In this document: one piece after another, positions 17,370 to 24,213 of the stretch | Numbering within the stretch: the stretch's first letter is position 1 | Layout: the number at the start of each line of letters is the position of its first letter | Origin: Pseudolysinimonas sp051954455 | GTDB lineage: Bacteria > Actinomycetota > Actinomycetes > Actinomycetales > Microbacteriaceae | Length of the DNA stretch: 64,000 nt | Assembly: GCF_051954455.1 (NCBI RefSeq) | Contig: NZ_JBQCHS010000017.1 | Coordinates: forward strand, 7,679 to 71,678 | Direction of reading: 5' to 3' | Translations under genes and position numbers: made by a program | The notes under the pieces: model-generated | The model's input: the letters and a program-made list of their open reading frames with translations, nothing else | Database searches by the model: none | Told to the model about the DNA's origin: nothing

Positions 17370-18188
17370 ATGGCGCGCGCGTGGGTGGGCATGTCCGGCT
17401 GGACCTACGCGCCGTGGCGCGGCGTGTTCTACCCGAAGGGACTGCGGCAGGCCGACGAACTCGACTACGCGTCGCATCACGTCTCGTCGATTGAGATCAA
17501 CGGCTCGTTCTACTCACTGCAGAAGCCGTCGAGCTGGATCTCGTGGCGCGAGGGGACGCCGAGCGACTTCCTCTTCGCGGTGAAGGCGCCGCGGTTCATC
17601 ACCCACATCAAGCGGCTGAACGGCATCGAGGAGCCGATCGCGAACTTCTACGCGTCGGGCGTGCTCGCGCTGGGCCCGAAGCTCGGGCCGATCCTCTGGC
17701 AGCTGCCACCGAACCTCGTGTACGACCCGGAGGTGATCGAGGCGTTCCTGGCGCTCCTGCCGCACACGACGAGCCAGGCCGTGCAGGTCGCGAAGGGCCG
17801 CGGCGTCGAGCGCATGAAGGACCGGGAGCACCTGGGGACCGACGCCGACCGGCCGGTCCGGCACGCGATCGAGGTCCGCGACTACTCGTTCGACGACCAG
17901 CGGTTCGCGGATCAGCTGCAGGCGCACGGCGTCGCGATGGTGCTCGGCGACAGCGCGGGACGCTGGCCGATGCTGGACTGGGTCACCGCCGACTTCGCCT
18001 ACGCCCGGCTGCACGGTGACAAGGAGCTGTACACGAGCGGCTACGACGAGGCGGGACTCGACACCTGGGAGGAATGGACGCGCGACCACCTCGACCACGA
18101 CCGCGACGTGTACGTGTACTTCGACAACGACCAGAAGGTGCGGTCGCCGTTCGACGCGATGTCGCTGCTGGAGCGCCTGCGCCGGTGA
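17370..18188 (+). CDS. DUF72 (YecE-like) family protein
   Basis: A 272-residue TIM-barrel-like protein of the DUF72 family. It has the N-terminal GMSGWTYAPWRGVFYP, EINGSFYSLQKPSSW, FLFAVKAPRFITHIKRL, and the C-terminal VYVYFDNDQKVRSPFDA. The biochemical role is not established. TAGCCT (17358-17363) sits exactly 6 nt before the ATG, so the mRNA is probably leaderless. The gene is divergent from the DUF4190 gene and converges with the 59-residue gene that follows. Confidence 0.9.
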   Translation: MARAWVGMSGWTYAPWRGVFYPKGLRQADELDYASHHVSSIEINGSFYSLQKPSSWISWREGTPSDFLFAVKAPRFITHIKRLNGIEEPIANFYASGVLALGPKLGPILWQLPPNLVYDPEVIEAFLALLPHTTSQAVQVAKGRGVERMKDREHLGTDADRPVRHAIEVRDYSFDDQRFADQLQAHGVAMVLGDSAGRWPMLDWVTADFAYARLHGDKELYTSGYDEAGLDTWEEWTRDHLDHDRDVYVYFDNDQKVRSPFDAMSLLERLRR

Positions 18189-18201
18189 TCGCGCCGCGGA
18201 G

Positions 18202-18381
18202 TCAGTCGTCCTCCGCGTTCCACTTCGCCGCGCGCTCCTGCGCGATCTGCGGAGCGCGCTCGGCCTCCTCGCGAGACGCGTACGGCCCGTCGCGGTCGAC
18301 CCCCAGCGACTGCGGGCCCTCCTCGACCTCACCGGTCTTGTTGTTGTACCACCAGTGCTTCTCGGCGTCGGCGTCGCTCAT
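18202..18381 (-). CDS. Small acidic protein, divergent from map
   Basis: A 59-residue Glu/Asp-rich protein with a WW-like N-terminus (EKHWWYNNKTGEVEEGPQSL) and SREEAERAPQIAQERAAKWN. It resembles small actinobacterial proteins annotated as SPOR-like or, by neighbourhood, with methionine aminopeptidase; I assign no function. TACGCT on the minus strand (18388-18393) is exactly 6 nt before the ATG. This supports the start at 18381 and a leaderless transcript back-to-back with that of map. Confidence 0.75.
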   Translation of the reverse strand: MSDADAEKHWWYNNKTGEVEEGPQSLGVDRDGPYASREEAERAPQIAQERAAKWNAEDD

Positions 18382-18395
18382 AGGGTGAGCGTATG
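18379..18395. promoter_or_regulatory. Overlapping divergent leaderless promoters of map and the 59-residue gene
   Basis: CATAGGGTGAGCGTATG holds both start codons and both -10 hexamers. TAGGGT (18381-18386, plus) serves map at 18393. TACGCT (18393-18388, minus) serves the small gene at 18381. Each hexamer lies 6 nt from its own start codon and touches the start codon of the other gene. The start sites are inferred from spacing. Confidence 0.6.
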
Positions 18396-19262
18396 CCCCG
18401 CGACACCGCCGGTCACCTCGTCCCCGGCCGCATCTCACCGCACCGCGAGGTGCCCGCCTTCATTCCCCGTCCGGAATACGTGGGCAAGGCGGAGCCCGAC
18501 GAGCGCGGCGTCGGCAATCTGTACTCCCCGGAGGAGGTGGAGCGGATCCGACACGCCGCTCGGATCGCCGCCCAGGCCGTCGAGGTCGCCGCCGCCGCGA
18601 TCGCGCCGGGGGTCACCACCGATCGGCTGGACGCGATCGTGCACGAGTACCTGGTGGCGCACGGGGCCTACCCCTCCACGCTCGGCTACCGCGGATTCCC
18701 CAAGTCGAGCTGCACCTCGGTCAACGAGATCATCTGCCACGGCATCCCCGACGACACCGCGCTCCTCGAGGGCGACGTCGTGAAGCTCGACGTCACCGCC
18801 TACGTCGACGGCATGCACGGCGACCTCTGCGCGGCGTACCCCGTGGGCGACGTGTCGGCCCAGGCCGCCCTGCTCATCGAGCGGACGCGCGAGGCCATGA
18901 TGCGTGGCATCCGCGCCGCGGCTCCGGGCCGCGAGGTGAACGTCATCGGACGCGCGATCGAGAGCTACGCGAAGCGCTTCGACTACGGGGTCGTGCGCGA
19001 CTACACGGGTCACGGGGTCGGGCGCGCGTTCCACACGGGGCTTGTCATCCCGCACTACGACGCCGCGCCCGCGTACGACACGGCCATCGAGCCGGGCATG
19101 GTCTTCACGGTCGAGCCGATGCTCACGCTCGACGGGAGCTCCTCCTGGGACCTCTGGCCGGACGACTGGACCGTGGCGACCCGTAGCCGCGCGCTCACCG
19201 CCCAGTTCGAGCACACGATCCTCGTCACCGAGACGGGGACCGAGATCCTGACCCTGCCCTAG
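18393..19262 (+). CDS. map: Methionine aminopeptidase type I
   Basis: Removes initiator methionine from nascent proteins. The 289-residue protein has an N-terminal extension of about 45 residues with a PxxP-rich segment (HREVPAFIPRPEYVG), common in actinobacterial MetAP1c enzymes. The catalytic pita-bread domain follows. Metal ligands are visible in VKLDVTAYVDGMHGDLCA (two Asp), YTGHGVGRAFH (His), FTVEPML (Glu) and QFEHTILVTETG (Glu). TAGGGT lies 6 nt before the ATG. The 3' end overlaps the convergent fgd gene by 4 bp. Confidence 0.96.
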   Translation: MPRDTAGHLVPGRISPHREVPAFIPRPEYVGKAEPDERGVGNLYSPEEVERIRHAARIAAQAVEVAAAAIAPGVTTDRLDAIVHEYLVAHGAYPSTLGYRGFPKSSCTSVNEIICHGIPDDTALLEGDVVKLDVTAYVDGMHGDLCAAYPVGDVSAQAALLIERTREAMMRGIRAAAPGREVNVIGRAIESYAKRFDYGVVRDYTGHGVGRAFHTGLVIPHYDAAPAYDTAIEPGMVFTVEPMLTLDGSSSWDLWPDDWTVATRSRALTAQFEHTILVTETGTEILTLP

Positions 19263-20275
19263 CTGCGCAGCGCCGGGAGGATCTCCTCGCCGTAGAGGCG
19301 GAGGAAGCGCTCCTGATCGGGCCCGGGCGCGTGGAAGACGAGGTGGGTGAAACCCATGTCGACGTACTCGCGGATGCGCGCGGTGTGCTCCTCGACGTCG
19401 TCCGAGACGATGAACCGACTCGCGGTCCGCTCGACCGGGAGCGCGTCGGCGAGCCGCTGCATCTCCACCGGGTCCTCGACGCCGGTCTTCTCGTCCGGCG
19501 TGAGGGCGAGCGCGCCCCAGAACCGGGTGTTCTCGGCGGCGTGCTCAAGGTCGTGATCGAACGACACCTTGACCTCGAGGAGCCGGTCCACCTCGGCGTC
19601 CTCGCGGTCGGCCTTGTCGATGCCCTCCTCGAGCGCCGGGATCAGGGTGTCGACGTACAGCTCGCGTCCCTTGCCGCTCGTCGTGATCCAGCCCCGGGCG
19701 ATCCGGCCGGCGAGCCGCGTCGCGGCCGGGCCGGCGCCGGCGATGTAGATCGGGACCTCGACCTCCGGCTTGTCGTAGATCGTCGCGCGCTCGGTCGAGT
19801 AGTAGGTGCCCTGGTAGTCGACGCGGTCCTCGCGCCACAGGGTCTGGATGAGGTCGACGGCCTCCTTGAGGCGGGCGAAGCGCTCCTTCTGCTCCGGCCA
19901 GTCGATCCCGAGCGGCTTCTCGTTCATGGCCTCACCCGAGCCGACGCCGAGGATCACGCGCCCCGGATAGAGCTCGCCGAGGGTCGCGAACGCCTGCGCC
20001 ACGACCGCGGGGTGGTACCGGAAGCTCGGGGTCAGCACGCTCGTGCCCATCACGATGCGCGAGGTCGCGGCACCGAGCGCCCCCAGCCACGGGAGCGCGG
20101 CCGGGGCATGCCCGCCGTCGTGCCGCCACGGCTGCAGATGGTCGCTGACGAACACCGAGTCGAAGCCGTGCTCCTCGGCCTGCACGCCGTAGCGCAGCAG
20201 CTCCGAGGGTCCGAACTGCTCCGCCGACGCCTTGTATCCGAACTTGAGGGGACGCGAACCTGTCACAGGGCTCAC
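19259..20275 (-). CDS. fgd: F420-dependent glucose-6-phosphate dehydrogenase
   Basis: Oxidises glucose-6-phosphate to 6-phosphogluconolactone while reducing coenzyme F420. The 338-residue LLM-class flavin-like TIM barrel closely follows mycobacterial Fgd1 in segments I recall: LKFGYKASAEQF, SVFVSDHLQPWRHDGGHAP, MGTSVLTPSFRYHPAVVAQA, VGSGEAMNE, TSGKGRELY and HLVFHAPGPDQERFLRLY. The start is GTG 20275. It is divergent from polyphosphate glucokinase with a 41-bp gap, so its substrate-producing enzyme is its neighbour. No F420 biosynthesis gene is in the window. Confidence 0.93.
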   Translation of the reverse strand: MSPVTGSRPLKFGYKASAEQFGPSELLRYGVQAEEHGFDSVFVSDHLQPWRHDGGHAPAALPWLGALGAATSRIVMGTSVLTPSFRYHPAVVAQAFATLGELYPGRVILGVGSGEAMNEKPLGIDWPEQKERFARLKEAVDLIQTLWREDRVDYQGTYYSTERATIYDKPEVEVPIYIAGAGPAATRLAGRIARGWITTSGKGRELYVDTLIPALEEGIDKADREDAEVDRLLEVKVSFDHDLEHAAENTRFWGALALTPDEKTGVEDPVEMQRLADALPVERTASRFIVSDDVEEHTARIREYVDMGFTHLVFHAPGPDQERFLRLYGEEILPALRS

Positions 20276-20316
20276 GCTACGCGTCGGCGGCCTCCCGACG
20301 CTGACAGGATGGACTC

Positions 20317-21078
20317 ATGACGACGAGGGCCATCGGCATCGACATCGGCGGCACGGGCATCAAGGGCGCGGTGGTCGACCTCGACGCCGGCGAGCTGATC
20401 ACCGATCGGGTGAAGGTGCCGACACCCAAGGGCGGCGAACCCGAGGACATCATCGCGGCGGTCTCGCAGATGGTCGAAGGATTCGGCGACGTGGCCAGCG
20501 AGGTCCCGATCGGCGTCTGCTTCCCGGCCGTCGTCCTGCACGGCGTCACGATGTCCGCCGCCAACGTGTCGAAGAAGTGGATCGGGCTGAAGGCCGAGCA
20601 GCTGTTCGAGACGGCGCTCCAGCGCGACATCGTGTTCGTCAACGACGCGGATGCCGCGGGCGTGGCGGAGGTGCGTTGGGGCGCGGCCAAGGGGCGCGAC
20701 GGTCTCGTGATCCTGACCACCCTCGGCACCGGCATCGGCAGTGCGCTGCTCTGGAACGGTCAGCTGGTGCCCAACAGCGAGCTCGGCCACCTCGAGGTCG
20801 ACGGGCACGACGCCGAGAAGAAGGCGGCGTACTCGGCGATGGAGCGGGAGGACCTCGACTGGAAGCACTGGGCGAAGCGCCTGCAGAAGTACTACGACAC
20901 CGTGGACGCGCTCTTCTCCCCCGACCTCATCATCGTGGGCGGCGGCGTCTCCAAGCACGCCGACGACTTCCTGCCGCTGCTGAAGCTGCGCCCCGAGATC
21001 GTGCCGGCGGTGCATCTGAACAACGCCGGGATCCTCGGCGCCGCCGCGCTCGCGGGCGACAAGGCCGACGCCGCCTGA
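20317..21078 (+). CDS. ppgK: Polyphosphate glucokinase (ROK family)
   Basis: Phosphorylates glucose to glucose-6-phosphate using polyphosphate, and usually ATP too. The 253-residue protein has the phosphate-binding start GIDIGGTGIKGAVVD, the catalytic aspartate region VFVNDADAAGVAE, LTTLGTGIGSALLWNG, ELGHLEVDGHDAEKKAAY, and VGGGVSKHADDFLPLL. The ELGHLEVDG segment is the PpgK version, lacking the zinc-binding cysteine motif of ordinary ROK kinases. CAGGAT (20305-20310) is 6 nt before the ATG, a weaker leaderless candidate. Confidence 0.94.
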   Translation: MTTRAIGIDIGGTGIKGAVVDLDAGELITDRVKVPTPKGGEPEDIIAAVSQMVEGFGDVASEVPIGVCFPAVVLHGVTMSAANVSKKWIGLKAEQLFETALQRDIVFVNDADAAGVAEVRWGAAKGRDGLVILTTLGTGIGSALLWNGQLVPNSELGHLEVDGHDAEKKAAYSAMEREDLDWKHWAKRLQKYYDTVDALFSPDLIIVGGGVSKHADDFLPLLKLRPEIVPAVHLNNAGILGAAALAGDKADAA

Positions 21079-21092
21079 GTCGGAGGGACGCC

Positions 21093-21154
21093 GTGACACC
21101 ACGTGGTGTCACTGGTGCTTGCGTTGACACCAATGTGGTGTCACACTGGTGTCA
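21093..21154. promoter_or_regulatory. Palindromic operator array of the RHH-DUF4097-ABC operon
   Basis: Site 1 is the perfect 20-bp palindrome GTGACACCACGTGGTGTCAC (21093-21112). Site 2 is TGACACCA (21125-21132), ATG, TGGTGTCA (21136-21143). Half-site 3, TGGTGTCA (21147-21154), starts 11 bp after the right half of site 2 and runs into the start codon of the RHH gene. TTGACA (21124-21129), a possible -35, lies inside site 2. The array fills the 75-bp gap after ppgK. The downstream RHH protein is the likely ligand. Confidence 0.82.
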
Positions 21155-21681
21155 TGGACCTCGATCGCTACGTCACCGACCTCCGCGCCCAGCTCGCCGC
21201 GGCCGCCGAGACCGGCGGCGATGACGCCCGTGCCCTCGCCGAGCGGCTCAGCACCTCGCTCGACGCCGCTGCGCGACTGGTCCTGCTCGAGGCCCTGAGC
21301 GACGCCGCCGGCGAGATCACCCGCGAGCTCGCCCCCGGCTCGGTCGACGTGCGACTCCGCGGCCGCGATCCCGAGCTCGTCGTGACCCGCCCCGGCACCA
21401 CGGAGGTCGCGCCGACGCCCCCGCCGACCGACGTCGCGCCGGCCGACGCCCCCGATCCCCTCGACGACACCGTCAGCTCCCGCACCACGCTCCGGCTCCC
21501 CGACCAGCTCAAGGCGCGCGTCGAGCGCGCTGCGGCCGACGCGGGGATGTCCGTGAACTCCTGGATGGTCCGCGCGATCGCGGCCGCCCTCGACGCCCCG
21601 TCCCCCACCGAACCGCGGAGCACGCGCATCACCATCAGCTCCGGCCGCACAGGAGACCGCTTCACCGGCTGGGTCCGGTAG
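21154..21681 (+). CDS. Ribbon-helix-helix (Arc/HicB-like) DNA-binding protein
   Basis: A 175-residue protein. Residues 1-75 form a helical domain (MDLDRYVTDLRAQLAAAAET onward) ending in the strand-like DVRLRGRDPELVVT. An acidic Pro/Ala linker follows, then a ribbon-helix-helix motif at about 109-146 (SRTTLRLPDQLKARVE, AGMSVNSWMVRAIAAAL). I start at ATG 21154, where an operator half-site overlaps the start codon; the upstream frame has no coding character. It leads an operon with a DUF4097-type protein and an ABC exporter and probably represses it. Relatives are often labelled HicB antitoxins, but no HicA toxin is nearby. Confidence 0.82.
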   Translation: MDLDRYVTDLRAQLAAAAETGGDDARALAERLSTSLDAAARLVLLEALSDAAGEITRELAPGSVDVRLRGRDPELVVTRPGTTEVAPTPPPTDVAPADAPDPLDDTVSSRTTLRLPDQLKARVERAAADAGMSVNSWMVRAIAAALDAPSPTEPRSTRITISSGRTGDRFTGWVR

Positions 21682-21755
21682 CGCGTCGCCCCCACCCCTC
21701 AATTCCGCCGGATGCCGGCGGGATCGATCCGTCACGCCCACCTGGAGGTACCGCC

Positions 21756-22592
21756 ATGCCCGCATTCGCCGTCACCGCGCCCGTCGACGCCGACCTGGAG
21801 GTCAGCATCGGCTCGCTCGACATCGTCGCCTCGGACCGCGCCGACGTCGTCGCCGAGCTCCTGCCCACCCACCCCGGTCGCGCCGGCGACGAGTCGCTCG
21901 CCCGCGAGTCGACCGTCTCGTTCGACGGCGGCCGACTCCGTGTCCGCGTCCCGCGCCGCATCACGCTGTTCGGCCAGTCGGACTCCGTCGACGTGCGCGT
22001 CGAGCTGCCGACCGGTTCCCGCGTCGTCGCCCAGAACAACTACGGCTCCCTGCGCCTCCGGGGCGCGCTCGGCGCGAGCCGGCTGACCGCGAAGTACGGC
22101 AACGTCACGGCCGACGAGGTGGGCGATCTCGTGCTCTCGACGCCCTACGGCACCGCCGAGATCACGGCCGTCACCGGCACGCTCGACGTGACCGCCGGGC
22201 ACGGGCACGTGCGGATCGGCCGGGTCGCGGGCAGCGCCCGGCTGCGCGGGGCGCACGGGACGATCGAGCTCGGCGAGGCCGGCGGCGCCGTCGACGCGAG
22301 CACGTCGGGCCCGCTCACGATCGACCGCACGCTCGCCGACGTGACCGCCCGGAGCGCGCACGGCGCCATCCGGATCCGCTCCGCCGAGGGCGGGGTGCTG
22401 CAGCTCGAGAACGGCTACGCCGAGATCGAGGTCGGCGTGCCGGGCGGTGTCGCCGCGTGGGTGGACGCCGCATCCAAGCACGGTGCCGTCCGCAACGAGC
22501 TGACGCCCGATCCGGCCGCCGCCTCCACCGATCGCACGGTCGAGCTGCACCTGCAGACCGACTGGTCGGACGTCATCATCCGCCGTGCCTGA
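21756..22592 (+). CDS. DUF4097-type beta-repeat protein
   Basis: A 278-residue protein built from repeated short beta strands of the DUF4097 (adhesin-like beta-helix) type, for example GSLRLRGALGASRLTAKYGN, TPYGTAEITAVTGTLDVTAG and SAHGAIRIRSAEGGVLQLEN. No signal peptide or membrane helix is visible, so it is probably cytoplasmic or surface-attached by partners. It has a good ribosome-binding site (CCTGGAGGTACCGCC). It lies 74 nt after the RHH gene and 32 nt before the ABC ATPase gene, pointing to one operon. Function unknown. Confidence 0.8.
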   Translation: MPAFAVTAPVDADLEVSIGSLDIVASDRADVVAELLPTHPGRAGDESLARESTVSFDGGRLRVRVPRRITLFGQSDSVDVRVELPTGSRVVAQNNYGSLRLRGALGASRLTAKYGNVTADEVGDLVLSTPYGTAEITAVTGTLDVTAGHGHVRIGRVAGSARLRGAHGTIELGEAGGAVDASTSGPLTIDRTLADVTARSAHGAIRIRSAEGGVLQLENGYAEIEVGVPGGVAAWVDAASKHGAVRNELTPDPAAASTDRTVELHLQTDWSDVIIRRA

Positions 22593-22624
22593 CGCGGCAT
22601 CCACCATCACCGAAGGAGAACCGC

Positions 22625-23416
22625 ATGACCAGCGTCATCGACGTGCGCGGCCTGGAGAAGTCGTTCACGCAGCTGCACGTGCTCCGCGGCGTCGACCTCG
22701 CGGTCGAGAAGGGCAGCATCGTGGCCCTCCTCGGCTCGAACGGCGCCGGCAAGACCACCATGATCCGGATCCTGTCGACGCTGCTGAAGGCCGATGCCGG
22801 CTCCGCGGTCGTCGACGGGCACGACGTCGCGTCGAGTCCCGCCGCCGTCCGCGAGGCGATCAGCCTGACCGGGCAGTTCGCCGCGGTCGATGAGAAGCTG
22901 AGCGGCCGCGAGAACCTCGTGCTCATCGCGCGACTGCGCGCCCAGCGGGATCCCGGCGCCATCGCCGACCGGCTCCTCGCCCGGTTCTCGCTGACGGAGG
23001 CCGGCGGCCGCAAGGTCGCGACCTACTCGGGCGGGATGCGGCGCCGGCTCGACATCGCCATGAGCCTCATCGGCGACCCGTCGGTGATCCTCCTCGACGA
23101 GCCGACCACGGGCCTCGATCCCGAGGCCCGCAACGAGGTCTGGGACACCGTGAAGCAGCTCGCCCGGGGCGGTACCACGGTGCTGCTCACCACCCAGTAC
23201 CTCGAGGAGGCGGAGCAGCTCGCCGACCGGATCGCGATCCTGCACCGCGGTCGGATCATCGTCGACGGCACCCTCGCGGAGCTCCGCGCGCTGCTGCCGG
23301 CGGCGACCACGGAGTACGTCGAGAAGCAGCCGAGCCTCGAGGAGGTCTTTTTCGCCCTGACCGGGGAGAAGGAGACCGAGGAGCACACCGACACCACGAA
23401 CGGAGAGACGAGATGA
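22625..23416 (+). CDS. ABC transporter ATP-binding protein, DrrA type
   Basis: A 263-residue ATPase: Walker A GSNGAGKTTMIRIL, Q-loop GQFAAVDEKLSG, signature YSGGMRRRLDIAMSL, Walker B VILLDEPTTGLDP, and the switch histidine replaced in LLTTQYLEEAEQLADRIAIL. Gln in place of His after TT is normal for DrrA exporters. Start ATG 22625 follows a strong ribosome-binding site (GAAGGAGAA). The stop overlaps the permease start (ATGA). Exporters of this type handle drugs, lipids or toxic peptides; the substrate here is unknown. Confidence 0.92.
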   Translation: MTSVIDVRGLEKSFTQLHVLRGVDLAVEKGSIVALLGSNGAGKTTMIRILSTLLKADAGSAVVDGHDVASSPAAVREAISLTGQFAAVDEKLSGRENLVLIARLRAQRDPGAIADRLLARFSLTEAGGRKVATYSGGMRRRLDIAMSLIGDPSVILLDEPTTGLDPEARNEVWDTVKQLARGGTTVLLTTQYLEEAEQLADRIAILHRGRIIVDGTLAELRALLPAATTEYVEKQPSLEEVFFALTGEKETEEHTDTTNGETR

Positions 23417-24183
23417 CCCGCTTCCTGCGCGACACGGCGGCCCTGACCGGCCGGTCGCTCACCCACATCGTGCGGAGCCCCGACACGATCATCACCACGG
23501 CGATCATGCCGATCGCGTTCCTGCTGCTGTTCGTGTTCGTCCTGGGCGGCGCGATCGACACCGGGTCCGGCGCCGGCAAGGGCAGCTACGTCGCCTACCT
23601 GCTCCCCGGCATCCTGCTCATCACGATCGCCTCCGGCATCTCGTACACGGCGTACCGGCTGTTCCTCGACATGCAGGGCGGGATCTTCGAGCGGTTCCAG
23701 TCGATGCCGATCGCGCGATCCTCCGTCCTCTGGGCGCACGTCGTCACCTCGATCGTCTCGATCCTGGTGTCGCTCGCGCTCGTCGTCGGCGTCGCGCTCC
23801 TCATGGGCTTCCGGACCGGCGCCGGGATCCTCGGCTGGCTCGCCGTCGTCGGCATCGTGACGCTGTTCACGCTGGCGCTCACCTGGCTGGCCGTGATCCC
23901 GGGCCTGACCGCGAAGTCCGTGGACGGTGCGAGCGCGTTCTCCTACCCGCTCATCTTCCTGCCGTTCATCAGCTCGGCCTTCGTACCCACCGCCTCGATG
24001 CCGGGGCCGGTCCGCGCGTTCGCGGAGTACCAGCCGGTCACGTCGATCGTGAACACGATCCGCGCGATCTTCGAGCAGCGGCCGGTGGGCGGCGAGATCG
24101 GCATCGCCCTCGCCTGGATGGTCGGTCTCCTCGTGGTCGCCTACATCATCTCGATGGTGATCTACCGCCGGCGGATCAGCTAG
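23413..24183 (+). CDS. ABC-2 type permease, DrrB type
   Basis: A 256-residue membrane protein with six predicted helices. The amphipathic N-terminus (TRFLRDTAALTGRSLTHIVR) precedes helix 1, and there is a short loop with MQGGIFERFQSMPIARSS, typical of the DrrB/ABC-2 group. It partners the ATPase upstream, with a 4-nt overlap. The 30-bp gap after the stop separates it from the convergent APC transporter gene. Confidence 0.92.
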   Translation: MTRFLRDTAALTGRSLTHIVRSPDTIITTAIMPIAFLLLFVFVLGGAIDTGSGAGKGSYVAYLLPGILLITIASGISYTAYRLFLDMQGGIFERFQSMPIARSSVLWAHVVTSIVSILVSLALVVGVALLMGFRTGAGILGWLAVVGIVTLFTLALTWLAVIPGLTAKSVDGASAFSYPLIFLPFISSAFVPTASMPGPVRAFAEYQPVTSIVNTIRAIFEQRPVGGEIGIALAWMVGLLVVAYIISMVIYRRRIS

Positions 24184-24213
24184 CGCTCGAGGTCCCGCCC
24201 GCGTTCCTCGCGG

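Noticed and set aside
21154..21681. HicB antitoxin of a toxin-antitoxin pair
   Set aside because: The ribbon-helix-helix motif fits, but no small HicA-like RNA-binding toxin is encoded on either side; the neighbours are a beta-repeat protein and an ABC exporter.
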